Shown: positions 17,585 through 26,287 of the stretch, in pieces | Numbering within the stretch: the stretch's first letter is position 1 | How the letters are laid out: every line of letters begins with the position of its first letter | NCBI GenBank assembly: GCA_022616415.1 | Contig: JAKEEU010000363.1 | Location: 1 to 47,176 of the forward strand | Direction: 5' to 3' | DNA: 47,176 bases | Origin: Candidatus Zhuqueibacterota bacterium | GTDB taxonomy: Bacteria > Zhuqueibacterota > Zhuqueibacteria > Zhuqueibacterales > Zhuqueibacteraceae | Translations under genes and position numbers: made by a program | Notes under the pieces: model-generated | What the model saw: only the letters and a program-made list of their open reading frames with translations | The model's database searches: none | Told to the model about the DNA's origin: nothing

Positions 17585-19108
17585 ATGAACCGAAATTCGA
17601 AAAGCTTTGCAGCTATAGCCGCTTTTTATTCATTGCTTGCTTGCGCGCTTTTCGCTTGCTGTCAAAAAGAAAGCGAACGCAACGAGTCCGCAACCGTCGC
17701 TGCTGCCGAGCAACTCGATTTCTTGAATTTAGACCCCAAAACCGCATACGTCAGCGACGAAGAGTGCGCGCCCTGCCATTCCGAAATTTATAAGAGCTTC
17801 AAACAAACCGGCATGGGACGCTCGTTTTATCCTCCTTCCGTGTCGAACCGTATTGAAGATTTTGCGCGCAACAACCACGCTTATGACGCGCGCAAGAATT
17901 TGCACTATGAAGCGATCGCGAAAGGCGAGGAGCTTTTTCAAATCGAATACCGCTTGGATGAAAAGGGCCGGCGCACGCACGAATTGGTGCGCAAGATAAA
18001 TTATGTCGTCGGCTCGGGGAATCACGGGCGAACTTATCTCACCGAAGAAAACGGCTTTCTGTATGAAATGCCGCTGACGTGGTATACGCAGAAAAGGAAA
18101 TGGGACTTGAACCCTGGTTTTGAGCATTTGAATTATCGCTTCTCGCGGCCGATCACGGCGATCGTGCGCTCGGTTTATGTGATCGACAATTCGTCTCCTG
18201 GCGATCTTCGCGTTGCCAGTCACGGCCAGCGGCTGACCTCGAGCGCATGTTATATCAAAAGCAACGGCAAACTGGGTTGCATTACGTGCCACAATCCGCA
18301 TCAACCCGTCAAAACCGTGGCGCGAAGTTTTTTCAACGAAACCTGCTTGAGTTGCCATAGTCTTGCGGCTCTCAGTCAGGGCAAGCCGCGGGCGCAACAC
18401 GATGCGAACGGAGATTGCGTCGCGTGCCACATGCCGCAAGGCAAAACTTCGGACGTTGGCCACGTGAATTTTACCGAGCATTGGATCCAAAAAGAACCGG
18501 CGGTGTCGCAAACTGCGCGCGCGGTCACGACGCCGAGGCTAAAGGATTTCTTCGGAGAAAAAGATGCCGGGGCCGATCTCCGGCTCGGCATGGCTTATTT
18601 GCAATTCTATGATGCCGCAAAAGTGGATCGGGCTGATTTCGAGCGCGCGCTTTATCTTGTGAGCAAGGGGTTGCAAAACGATCCAACAAACGAAGAAGGC
18701 TTGTATCGTCTCGGCCTGGCTTATTTTCAACTTGGCCGTTTGGGAGAGGCGATGCAGCAATTTCGCGCGTTGATCAAAATCGCTCCGCAACATGCGCTGG
18801 GCAACACGCAATTGGCAATGGTGTTGGATAAAATGGGCCGGCGCGAAGAAGCGGTAGAATCATATCGAGCTGCTCTGCGGATCTTTCCGGAAAACGTCGC
18901 GGCGCTCACGGAGCTTGGCAATCTTTATATGCAATTGGGCAAGTCGGCGGAGGGCTTGGATTGTTTTCAAAAAGCGAGCGCCGCGCAGCCGAGCCACGCG
19001 CCGGCGCACAATGCTTTGGGAGAATTTTCCGTGTATGCACGGCAAGACCTGGCGACGGCGAAGCAGCATTTCATGCATGCGCTGCGCCTCGATCCCGATT
19101 ACATTTGA
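17585..19108 (+). CDS. Multihaem c-type cytochrome lipoprotein with TPR repeats
   Basis: I chose the ATG at 17585 because MNRNSKSFAAIAAFYSLLACALFAC reads as a lipoprotein signal with Cys25 as the lipid site. Four CxxCH haem motifs are visible: CAPCH (17765), CITCH (18278), CLSCH (18344) and CVACH (18416). From about residue 330 the protein is made of TPR repeats (LYRLGLAYFQLGRLGEAMQQF and similar). Homologous haem/TPR proteins as I know them carry extra CxxCH motifs between the first and second seen here. In this protein that stretch (about 18150-18240) is short and haem-free, which suggests an internal loss. It should act in periplasmic or surface electron transfer. It is not obviously linked to xylan use. 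Confidence 0.8.
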   Translation: MNRNSKSFAAIAAFYSLLACALFACCQKESERNESATVAAAEQLDFLNLDPKTAYVSDEECAPCHSEIYKSFKQTGMGRSFYPPSVSNRIEDFARNNHAYDARKNLHYEAIAKGEELFQIEYRLDEKGRRTHELVRKINYVVGSGNHGRTYLTEENGFLYEMPLTWYTQKRKWDLNPGFEHLNYRFSRPITAIVRSVYVIDNSSPGDLRVASHGQRLTSSACYIKSNGKLGCITCHNPHQPVKTVARSFFNETCLSCHSLAALSQGKPRAQHDANGDCVACHMPQGKTSDVGHVNFTEHWIQKEPAVSQTARAVTTPRLKDFFGEKDAGADLRLGMAYLQFYDAAKVDRADFERALYLVSKGLQNDPTNEEGLYRLGLAYFQLGRLGEAMQQFRALIKIAPQHALGNTQLAMVLDKMGRREEAVESYRAALRIFPENVAALTELGNLYMQLGKSAEGLDCFQKASAAQPSHAPAHNALGEFSVYARQDLATAKQHFMHALRLDPDYI

Positions 19109-19158
19109 AAAGACCGAGACGAATTAGAAAAGGCTTCGTTAAGAAGCGTGGAGGAACT

Positions 19159-20097
19159 ATGATCCGAACGTTTTATCTTTTTACACAGTTTGTCGTGCTG
19201 CTTGCAGTTTTTAATGCGAGCTTCGGACAAGCACAAACTTCCAGCCTCGACAACTGGGCAGATTATGTTGCAGGTGAGTATGATATACTTCCTAACATCA
19301 CCTACGCAATCGCGAATAATACCGAGCTGAAGCTCGATCTCTATCTGCCGAGAGATCGCAGCGTCGCGAAGCCTACGCTCATTCTTTTTCACGGCGGCGG
19401 CTGGGTGGCAGGACAGAAAGAACGTAATGTGTTTTGGCTGCTGCCGTATTTGTCGATGGGATGGGCAGCGATCAATGTGGAGTATCGCGTGGCGCGCAAC
19501 TCTCTTGCGCCCGCTGCGGTGGAGGATTGCCGCTGTGCGCTGAGATGGGCAACATACAACGCCAAGCAGTATAATTTGGACGCGTCAAAATTCGTTTTGA
19601 CCGGAACCTCGGCAGGAGGACATCTTGCTTTGATAACCGGAATGTTGCCGGCGCAAGCCGTTTTTGACCGGCAGTGCCCGACGGCTGACAGCACACGATG
19701 GGCAAAGGGAACAGAGCCGCAGGCAAAAGTCGCCGCCATCATCAACTGGTTCGGTATCACCGACGTGGCTGATCTGATTGATGGTCCGAATGCCAAGCAT
19801 TATGCTATCGAATGGTTTGGCAGCATGAGCAATCGGCAGGAGCTGGCGCGACAAGTTTCGCCCCTCAACTATATTCGCGCCGGACTGCCACCGATCATCA
19901 CGATTCACGGTGACGGGGATGATATTGTTCCCTACTGTCAAGCGGTGCAGTTGCACGCAGCTTTGGACAAGGCCGGTGTGCCGAATCAACTTGTTACCAT
20001 TCGCGGCGCCAAGCATGGCGGTTTCGGCCGGCAAGATCTTTTGAGCTGCTATGCCGTTATCAGAGATTTTTTTAACAAAAACAATCTTTTGAAATGA
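19159..20097 (+). CDS. Exported alpha/beta-hydrolase, BD-FAE-like esterase
   Basis: The 312-residue protein has a signal peptide (MIRTFYLFTQFVVLLAVFNASFGQA). It shows the oxyanion motif HGGGW (H78 onward), the nucleophile in GTSAGG (S151), an Asp in the HGDGDD stretch and a late His in KHGG, as in bifunctional feruloyl/acetyl-xylan esterases. A GAGG site stands six bases before the ATG. Its position between the xylan genes and a CE4-like deacetylase suggests removal of acetyl or feruloyl esters from xylan. The broad family makes the true ester uncertain; a carboxylesterase with another substrate is possible. Confidence 0.82.
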   Translation: MIRTFYLFTQFVVLLAVFNASFGQAQTSSLDNWADYVAGEYDILPNITYAIANNTELKLDLYLPRDRSVAKPTLILFHGGGWVAGQKERNVFWLLPYLSMGWAAINVEYRVARNSLAPAAVEDCRCALRWATYNAKQYNLDASKFVLTGTSAGGHLALITGMLPAQAVFDRQCPTADSTRWAKGTEPQAKVAAIINWFGITDVADLIDGPNAKHYAIEWFGSMSNRQELARQVSPLNYIRAGLPPIITIHGDGDDIVPYCQAVQLHAALDKAGVPNQLVTIRGAKHGGFGRQDLLSCYAVIRDFFNKNNLLK

Positions 20098-20098
20098 C

Positions 20099-20123
20099 TC
20101 AAATGACAGAAAGATGTTTGACA
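20099..20123. repeat. 25-base intergenic repeat, copy 1
   Basis: The 25 bases here recur at 47152-47176 with two mismatches. The core is GACAGAAAGATGTTTGACA here and GACAGAAAGATGATTGACA there. Each copy lies in a gap just downstream of a stop codon. Confidence 0.6.
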
Positions 20124-20137
20124 AAAAATGTTTAGGC

Positions 20138-20164
20138 GCTCGTTTTTCCACGAGCAGCTTTTCT
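20138..20164 (+). terminator. Possible intrinsic terminator after the esterase gene
   Basis: GCTCGT (20138-20143) pairs with ACGAGC (20150-20155) around a TTTTCC loop, followed by AGCTTTTCTG. The stem is short and the T tract weak, so termination is only probable. Confidence 0.4.
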
Positions 20165-20222
20165 GTGATCAAATTCGGCTCTTTTTTTCAAGCCAGCTTA
20201 ACGTTATAAAAGGCAGCATATA

Positions 20223-21041
20223 GTGGAACTCAAAACTCCAATCTTTCTTCGAGCCGTATTATTGGTCCTTTTGTTAGGATTCGGATTTAAAATGAATGCG
20301 CAAGACAAAAGCTTATGGCACGGTAAGGCATGCGCAGTTTCCCTCACTTATGATGACGCTCTAAATGTGCATCTGGATCATGTCGTCCCGACTTTAGATT
20401 CTTTGGGTTTAAAGGGCACATTTTTTTTATCCGGATTTTTTCCGGCTTTTCGGGAACGCGTGGCTGAATGGAAGGCTGTCGCAAAGAAAGGGCACGAGCT
20501 GGGCAATCATACTCTTTTTCATCCGTGTACCGGAAAATTGCCAGGGAGAGAATGGGTGAAACCCGATTATGACTTGGGAAATTATACGATACAACGATTG
20601 GTAGATGAAATAAAAATGGCCAACACCTTGCTCGAAGCCCTCGACGGCAAAATGAAACGATCATTTGCCTACCCTTGTGGTGATACGATGATTGGTGATT
20701 CATCGTACGTGGACAAAATAAGAGATGACTTTGCCGCCGCGCGAGGCGTAAAAGGAGAGACGCCAAAGATCAATGAGCTTGATTTGTATAATGTCGGGGC
20801 TTATGTTATAAATGGGCAATCAGGCGATGAACTCATTGATTTGGTAAAGCAAGCGATGCAAAGTAATGCCTTGATCGTTTTTCTTTTCCACGGCGTCGGT
20901 GGTGAACATTCTCTCAATATATCGACAAGTGAACACCATGAGCTTTTACATTTTCTTGAGCAAAATGAAAAAGACATTTGGATTGCGCCTTTTATAGATA
21001 TAGCGGAACACGTTGGAGAGCATAATCAAGGAAAGAAATGA
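20223..21041 (+). CDS. Exported CE4-like polysaccharide deacetylase
   Basis: The 272-residue protein starts at a GTG and has a clear signal peptide (AVLLVLLLGFGF, ending MNAQ). The NodB-type fold is shown by LTYDDA (D44 catalytic base, D45 metal ligand) and GNHTLFH (H96 and H100 metal ligands). Such enzymes remove O- or N-acetyl groups from xylan, chitin or peptidoglycan. The position next to an esterase and a xylan locus favours acetyl-xylan. The next gene, the corrinoid activator, starts 45 bases downstream, so the deacetylase may be co-transcribed with the methyl-transfer operon. Confidence 0.82.
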   Translation: MELKTPIFLRAVLLVLLLGFGFKMNAQDKSLWHGKACAVSLTYDDALNVHLDHVVPTLDSLGLKGTFFLSGFFPAFRERVAEWKAVAKKGHELGNHTLFHPCTGKLPGREWVKPDYDLGNYTIQRLVDEIKMANTLLEALDGKMKRSFAYPCGDTMIGDSSYVDKIRDDFAAARGVKGETPKINELDLYNVGAYVINGQSGDELIDLVKQAMQSNALIVFLFHGVGGEHSLNISTSEHHELLHFLEQNEKDIWIAPFIDIAEHVGEHNQGKK

Positions 21042-21085
21042 ACGGGTGAGGTCGGTCGTTTTTTCATGTATCTTTTACAATAGTA

Positions 21086-22744
21086 ATGAGTGTCGAATTA
21101 CATTTCAACAATCAACAAAGCAACGTTACGCCTGGCTCTTCATTGTTCGATTATGCCGAGGCGCTGGGCATACACGTTCCGACTTCCTGCCACAAGCAAG
21201 GTAAGTGCAAGGAATGTCTGGTTGAAATCTTTGAAGGAATGGCATGCCTTTCGGAGCCGGTTCTGCAGGAAGCGCATTTAAGCGACAACTTCCGGTTATC
21301 CTGCCGTTGCCATATTATTGCCGATTCCGGCGTCGTCCGCTGTCACACCATGCGGCGAGGCAATATGCGAATTGAGTCCCGCTTTGCGGGACTGCAGCTC
21401 CCTAAGAATCATCGTAAGCTGCGGCTTGATCCCGCGGTCACGCGCGACGGCGACCGCATTCTTTTGGATGGCGAAGAAATCGACCGGACGAATGGGCCGA
21501 TTCACGGCCTGGCGATGGATTTGGGAACGACCACTATCGTCATTCGGCTTTTGAATTTGGAGACCGGTGAAGTTATTGCGGACGCTTCCTTTGAGAATCC
21601 GCAACGGTTCGGTGGTTCCGAGGTGATGGCGCGGATTCATTATGACACCGAGCACCATGGCAAATTGCTGCAAAGAACCTTGGCGGGCTATTTAAGCCAT
21701 GCTATTGAGGAGTTCCCGGTGGATCCCCAATCCATTTATGAAATGGTCGTGGCTGGAAATTCCACCATGCGCGATCTGTTCTTTCGGCTCAGTGTTTATG
21801 CGATTGGCCAAAGTCCGTATCAATCCATCACCGAGCTGGAAATGGCAGCGGGCCATAGAACCACCACCAGTCTGACCGCATCGGCCAAACGGTTGCTGTT
21901 GCCGCTTCATCCCAAGGCGCGGGTTTACGGTTTGCCGATCATCAGCGGCCATGTTGGGGCGGATGCGGCGGCGTGTATGCTGGCCGTTGATTTGGCCAAC
22001 GAAGAACGCCTCGTCGCCATTATGGATATTGGCACCAACACGGAATTGATCGTCGGCAATAAACATAAAATCCTGGCCGCGTCTTGCCCGGCAGGTCCGG
22101 CCTTTGAAGGCGGAAAAATCTCCTGCGGCATGCCGGGATTGTCGGGCGCTATTGAAAAAGTGAAGATCACTGCCGATGGCGCAATCGCTTATCAAGTCAT
22201 CGATGGCGGCCTGCCGCAAGGGATCTGTGGCTCCGGCCTGGTCGATTTGCTGAGTGAGCTTCTAAAAAACGGCCGGATGAATACCCTGGGGCGTTTTGAA
22301 AATGGTGAGCACCAAATCGTCCTGGATTCAAATGATGGCCGGCAGATTTATATTAATGAAAGCGACGTCAACGAGTTGGCGCAAGCCAAGGGCGCCAATG
22401 TTGCGGGTTTGCATATCGTATTCAGCGAATACGGCATTGGCTTTGACGATTTGGAGGTTTTTTACCTTGCCGGAGGTTTTGGCCGGCATCTGGATATCGC
22501 CTCTTCAAAACGGATTGGCTTGCTTCCCAATATCGATGATGCAAAAATTTTGCAAGTTGGCAACGCCGCGATCGAAGGCGCTTGCATTGCCTTGCTTTCG
22601 AGGACAAAACGAATGGAGCTGGAAAAGCTGGTCAAAAGAGTCATCCACTGCCGCCTTGAAACCGACCCTGCATTTTTCGATTATTTTGTCGAAGGGTGCC
22701 AGTTCAATCCGGTAGAAACTTTGGACGTGTTGCAATATGCTTGA
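21086..22744 (+). CDS. RACo-like reductive activator of corrinoid proteins (2Fe-2S ferredoxin plus DUF4445/ASKHA)
   Basis: Proteins of this type use ATP and a [2Fe-2S] centre to re-reduce inactive Co(II) corrinoid to Co(I). The N-terminal ferredoxin domain has Cys ligands C35, C41, C44 (SCHKQGKCKECL) and C73 (LSCRC). The rest is an ASKHA ATPase of the DUF4445 type, with MDLGTTTIVIRLL, VVAGNSTMRDLF, MDIGTNTELIVG and the late GGFGRHLD motif. At 552 residues it is somewhat shorter than characterised RACo. Its stop overlaps the next start by eight bases, so the two are translationally coupled. The activation role is firm; the partner is probably the corrinoid protein at 25615. Confidence 0.9.
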   Translation: MSVELHFNNQQSNVTPGSSLFDYAEALGIHVPTSCHKQGKCKECLVEIFEGMACLSEPVLQEAHLSDNFRLSCRCHIIADSGVVRCHTMRRGNMRIESRFAGLQLPKNHRKLRLDPAVTRDGDRILLDGEEIDRTNGPIHGLAMDLGTTTIVIRLLNLETGEVIADASFENPQRFGGSEVMARIHYDTEHHGKLLQRTLAGYLSHAIEEFPVDPQSIYEMVVAGNSTMRDLFFRLSVYAIGQSPYQSITELEMAAGHRTTTSLTASAKRLLLPLHPKARVYGLPIISGHVGADAAACMLAVDLANEERLVAIMDIGTNTELIVGNKHKILAASCPAGPAFEGGKISCGMPGLSGAIEKVKITADGAIAYQVIDGGLPQGICGSGLVDLLSELLKNGRMNTLGRFENGEHQIVLDSNDGRQIYINESDVNELAQAKGANVAGLHIVFSEYGIGFDDLEVFYLAGGFGRHLDIASSKRIGLLPNIDDAKILQVGNAAIEGACIALLSRTKRMELEKLVKRVIHCRLETDPAFFDYFVEGCQFNPVETLDVLQYA

Positions 22745-24047
22745 ATTGATCGACACCAAGCCGGACACCACGGTGCAGGAAACGGAATATAAACGTTTGC
22801 TGGGTTATCCCCATGATCATGAGCTTGAGGGCAGAGCGCGCGAGCTGGCAGATTGGGCCAGGCAATGGTATGCGGAAAACGGCAATCCCTGGGTTTATGC
22901 CAAAAAGATTGACGCGCTTGAGATTTCCAATGGAACGCTCGGAATCGATGGCACCGAGCTTTCATCAAAACGGCTTTGCGATCAACTGAGCGATGCACAA
23001 GCGTGCGCTGTTATGGTGGTGGCAGTAAGCGCGGGCAAGGAATGTGAGGAAAAAGCCCGCCAGCTTTGGCAGGAGGAAAAACCGGACGAATATTTTTTCC
23101 TCGAAGTGTATGGCTCTGCCGTTGTCGAGCATTTGATCACAACCACAGGCGCGCGTTTCTGCGCGTGGGCGGAACAGCATGGCATGGCGATTCTGCCGCA
23201 TTACAGTCCGGGCTATCCGGGATGGAACGTATCGGATCAGAGCCGGCTTTTGGAATTGCTTCGACGGAAAAGCGGCGGCGGTCTTCCGGGAGAAATTCAA
23301 GTGATGGATACAGGCATGCTGAGACCGAAAAAATCGCTGCTGGCTGTTTTTGGCATCACGGCGCAGGTGGACAAAGTTCGCAGGCTGGCGGAATTGATCC
23401 CTTGCGAAAGCTGTTCAATGAAATCCTGCCAATATCGCCGGGTCCCTTACAAGGATTCTCGCAGCCAAATTGAAAATGTGCGCTGGCTGCAAGCGCGTGG
23501 TTATGAAAGCGCAAATGGAAAAGCCTTGAATGATTCAAGGCTCGATCACAATGCCAAATATTCAATCAGCTCTCGAGCGCTTCGCAAGTGGTCGCAGGAG
23601 CGTTTGCAACTGCGAGTTAGAGATGACCGAGCGCTCGACGCCTACTTTCGATATGAAGGAACAACCTGTTCAAATATGGGACGTCGCCTGGAGTTTGATT
23701 ATCATGTCAAACTAAGCTCCGCAACGGAGGGTTATCGAATTGCGGAACTAAGTTGCCGTCCGGCCCCTGACGATACCGGCCATACTTATATGTGCGAATA
23801 TATCAACGATGCAGAAGCGCTGATGAACGCCATTAAAAACGAAAACCCATTACTAGACAAACCGCTCGATGACGTTTTGAGCTGGAAGCGTGAATACAGC
23901 CCGGCCGGTTGCTATTGCGATAAATCAAGCCGCGAACACAAGTGGGGCCTGGTACTGGAAGTGATTCATTACGCTTTGGTACAACATGAGAATCAAACAT
24001 CCAATTGCGAAAAAGAGGAGGATAAAACCTTGGAGCTTCAATCATGA
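22737..24047 (+). CDS. MetH-activation-domain-like protein with Cys cluster
   Basis: The middle of this 436-residue protein (about 85-175) resembles the AdoMet-binding activation domain of cobalamin-dependent methionine synthase. FFLEVYGSAVVEHL and SPGYPGW (157-163) match its signature. A Cys cluster C223-x2-C226-x4-C231 follows, and more Cys occur near the C terminus (GCYCDKSS). It lacks the methyltransferase and B12-binding modules of MetH, so it is a stand-alone helper, probably for reactivating or docking the corrinoid protein. It overlaps RACo upstream by eight bases and the next small gene by four (ATGA). The exact reaction is unknown. Confidence 0.75.
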   Translation: MLELIDTKPDTTVQETEYKRLLGYPHDHELEGRARELADWARQWYAENGNPWVYAKKIDALEISNGTLGIDGTELSSKRLCDQLSDAQACAVMVVAVSAGKECEEKARQLWQEEKPDEYFFLEVYGSAVVEHLITTTGARFCAWAEQHGMAILPHYSPGYPGWNVSDQSRLLELLRRKSGGGLPGEIQVMDTGMLRPKKSLLAVFGITAQVDKVRRLAELIPCESCSMKSCQYRRVPYKDSRSQIENVRWLQARGYESANGKALNDSRLDHNAKYSISSRALRKWSQERLQLRVRDDRALDAYFRYEGTTCSNMGRRLEFDYHVKLSSATEGYRIAELSCRPAPDDTGHTYMCEYINDAEALMNAIKNENPLLDKPLDDVLSWKREYSPAGCYCDKSSREHKWGLVLEVIHYALVQHENQTSNCEKEEDKTLELQS

Positions 24048-24370
24048 TAAAAATTTGTGACATCGATCAAACGGCAAAAATAAAGCTCTCTCCGGAGATC
24101 AACGATAAATCCGGAATCGGAGTTCATTACATGGATGCGTTTATCAAGCCGATGAACGTGAAACTTGAAGATGGCACGCGGATTTCATGCAAACGCAAGG
24201 GGCTGAAAATCATATTGGGAGTCGGCGCCAAGAAAGGCGAAGGCTTGATGCGAAGACTTGACGTCAGCAAGGACCCGGTGATCATGTTGAATGCCGCGCT
24301 ACAGGAAGCGGCAAAGGCTGCCGAAGTGGAATTAAAAATCACTGAGACTGAAATTTTTGTAGCTGTATAA
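24044..24370 (+). CDS. Unknown 108-residue protein in the corrinoid operon
   Basis: I do not recognise this family. The 108 residues are soluble, without signal peptide or membrane segment, and contain no conserved Cys pair. Charged N-terminal and central parts (INDKSGIGVHYMDAFIKP, CKRKGLKIILGVGAKKGEGLMRR) are followed by an Ala/Glu-rich helix (NAALQEAAKAAEVELKI). The start overlaps the upstream stop by four bases, so it is translationally coupled to the activation-domain gene. That tight coupling suggests a small subunit or assembly factor for the activation complex, but no function can be assigned. Confidence 0.75.
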   Translation: MIKICDIDQTAKIKLSPEINDKSGIGVHYMDAFIKPMNVKLEDGTRISCKRKGLKIILGVGAKKGEGLMRRLDVSKDPVIMLNAALQEAAKAAEVELKITETEIFVAV

Positions 24371-24411
24371 TGGCTCTGGCAATATATACTCATTACGGGT
24401 TATTTTGTAAC

Positions 24412-24493
24412 GTCATTGCGAGCGTTTCTCTGCGAAGCAATCCTTTGAAAACAAGAGATTGTCCCGCTGAAAAGCGGGACGCCTCGCAATGGC
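24412..24493. repeat. Long imperfect palindrome inside the corrinoid operon
   Basis: GTCATTGCGAGC (24412-24423) faces GCCTCGCAATGGC (24481-24493). Nested inside is a perfect stem, GTCCCGCT-GAAA-AGCGGGAC (24461-24480), with a GNRA-type loop. This CATTGCGAG...CTCGCAATG layout is a common type of dispersed intergenic palindrome. There is no T-run and no B12 box. Confidence 0.75.
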
Positions 24494-24543
24494 TATAATT
24501 TTATCCCTTAACGAGTATGGAATTTCCTGAAAGGAAACAAAAT

Positions 24544-25590
24544 ATGCGACGCGAGCAATGGGAGATTTTCAAAAAAGCAGCACGCCTGGAAAAGCTGGAC
24601 AAAATCCCCATGGCGTTGATTGTCGATAGTCCATGGATACCCGGCTATCTGGGCTTGAATCACATGGATTATTATCTCGATCCGGAGCTGTGGTTCCGGT
24701 CCAATCTGAAAATTCACCAGGAATTTCCCGATATTATCTTCGTGCCTTCGTGGTGGCTGGAATACGGCATGGCGGCGGAACCCTCGGCATTGGGCGCCAA
24801 AATCAAATTCTGGCAGGATAATACGCCCAGCGAATATCATACGCTTTATCATATCGAGGATCTCGAGCGCTTCCCCGAATATGAAGTTGAAAACGATGCC
24901 TTCATGGCGATGACCTTGCACCGCATCAAAATGCACAGGCCACGCATTCTGGAACAAGGAGAGCTTCTGCCCTTGGTCACGTCGCGCGGGCCGCTTTGCA
25001 CCGCGGGTTTTGTTCGCAGCACGACGGACTTTATGATCGATATCGTGGAAAAACCGGAATGGGCGCACAAGCTAATCGATCGGTGTACAGGCCTGATCAT
25101 CGACTGGCTGAAAGCGCAGGCAAAAATTATAGGAGATATGGTGGAGGGAATTTTCATTCTGGATGACATCGTGGGATTTATCAATGAAGAACACTATCAG
25201 GAATTTGCTCACCCCTATTTAAAAAAAATATGCGACGCGTTCCCGCAAGACTGGGTCAAAATTTATCACAACGATGCGGACATAAATGCGTGCTTGGATC
25301 ATCTGCCGGACTGCGGGTTCAATGTTTTGAACTGGGGCAAACAAACCGACATTGCGGAGGTCAAGGAGCGCGTCGGCGACCGCATGTGTCTGATGGGCAA
25401 TGTCAATCCGCTGGAGATCGGCGTCCGGGGAACGCCGGAAGAAGTCCGTGAAGCCACGTTGGAAGTTCTGGAAAAGAGCGGCGGCGAAGGAATCATTCTT
25501 TCCCTCGGTGGCGGCACCAGTCCGGGTATGCCGCGCCAAAACATCCTGGCCATGCTGCAAGCCTTGGAAGAATTTAATGCCAAGCGCTGA
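24544..25590 (+). CDS. UroD-superfamily corrinoid methyltransferase (probable MT I)
   Basis: The ATG at 24544 is preferred over 24517 because AAGGA lies eight bases before it, giving 348 residues. The fold is that of uroporphyrinogen decarboxylase-like methyltransferases, which move a methyl group from a substrate to a corrinoid protein. The zinc-binding H-x-C...C pattern of MtaA/MtbA is altered: H242 is kept, but the next positions read N243-D244 and the final Cys region reads LSLGGGTSPG. True haem-pathway UroD is unlikely because the gene precedes a corrinoid protein and follows RACo. The substrate is unknown. An O-methyl sugar acid is my hypothesis from the neighbouring GH115. Confidence 0.8.
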   Translation: MRREQWEIFKKAARLEKLDKIPMALIVDSPWIPGYLGLNHMDYYLDPELWFRSNLKIHQEFPDIIFVPSWWLEYGMAAEPSALGAKIKFWQDNTPSEYHTLYHIEDLERFPEYEVENDAFMAMTLHRIKMHRPRILEQGELLPLVTSRGPLCTAGFVRSTTDFMIDIVEKPEWAHKLIDRCTGLIIDWLKAQAKIIGDMVEGIFILDDIVGFINEEHYQEFAHPYLKKICDAFPQDWVKIYHNDADINACLDHLPDCGFNVLNWGKQTDIAEVKERVGDRMCLMGNVNPLEIGVRGTPEEVREATLEVLEKSGGEGIILSLGGGTSPGMPRQNILAMLQALEEFNAKR

Positions 25591-25614
25591 CAAGATAAAC
25601 AAAGGAGGACATAC

Positions 25615-26256
25615 ATGCCTGATTATGCTTTGATGAATCAATGTCTCTATGAGGGGAAGGCGAAAGAAGTTGAACAAATGACGAAAGACGCTCTGGCAGC
25701 AGGGCGCAGCGTTCAGGAAGTTCTAAATGAAGGCCTAATTGCTGGCATGAGCGTTGTTGGGGAAGATTTTAAACATAACATTCTTTACGTGCCGGAAGTC
25801 TTAATCGCCGCCCGCGCGATGAAAGCCGGCATGGCGGTTCTCAAGCCGCTGCTCTCGGCCAAAGATGCCAATATTCAGCCGGCAGGCGTTCTGTTGATGG
25901 GAACCGTGCGCGGCGACTTGCACGACATCGGCAAGAATTTGGTTTGCATGATGGCGGAAGGCGCCGGTTTTGAAGTGCACGATATCGGCGTGGATCAAAG
26001 CCTTGAAAAATTTCTCGCCGCCGCGGAAAAGTGCAAACCGGACATTATTGGCATGAGCGCCTTGCTGACCACGACCATGACTTATATGAAAACCGTCATC
26101 AATGGTTTTGAAGAGAAAGGGCTGGGCCATATCAAAATGGCGATCGGCGGCGCCCCGATTAGCCAAATGTACGCCGACGAAATTGGCGCCGATGGCTACG
26201 GTGCCGACGCTTCCAGCGCTGTCGACCTGTTTTTGCGTCTGGTCCGCAAGAGATAG
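25615..26256 (+). CDS. Corrinoid (B12-binding) methyl-carrier protein
   Basis: The 213-residue protein has the helical cap domain (residues 1-85) and the Rossmann-like B12 domain of MtaC/MtbC/MtvC-type carriers. The cobalt-binding motif D101-x-H103-x-x-G106 is intact in GDLHDIGKN, and the following GMSALLTTTM and GGAPIS segments are typical. A strong AGGAGG site six bases upstream suggests high expression. It lies 24 bases behind the methyltransferase gene, so the pair forms the MT I/carrier unit. It should accept the methyl group and pass it to a second methyltransferase, which is not visible in the window. Confidence 0.93.
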   Translation: MPDYALMNQCLYEGKAKEVEQMTKDALAAGRSVQEVLNEGLIAGMSVVGEDFKHNILYVPEVLIAARAMKAGMAVLKPLLSAKDANIQPAGVLLMGTVRGDLHDIGKNLVCMMAEGAGFEVHDIGVDQSLEKFLAAAEKCKPDIIGMSALLTTTMTYMKTVINGFEEKGLGHIKMAIGGAPISQMYADEIGADGYGADASSAVDLFLRLVRKR

Positions 26257-26287
26257 TGCTGCTCTGCGAGTCTCTCCGACAAGAAAA

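Noticed and set aside
17729..18511. 260-codon antisense frame within the cytochrome gene
   Set aside because: Shadow frame over a gene with clear haem motifs.
24371..24543. Cobalamin riboswitch before the methyltransferase gene
   Set aside because: No B12-box-like sequence; the structure is a simple dispersed palindrome.
24544..25590. Haem-biosynthesis uroporphyrinogen decarboxylase (hemE)
   Set aside because: Gene context is RACo and a corrinoid protein, and the start lacks the hemE substrate-binding motif.
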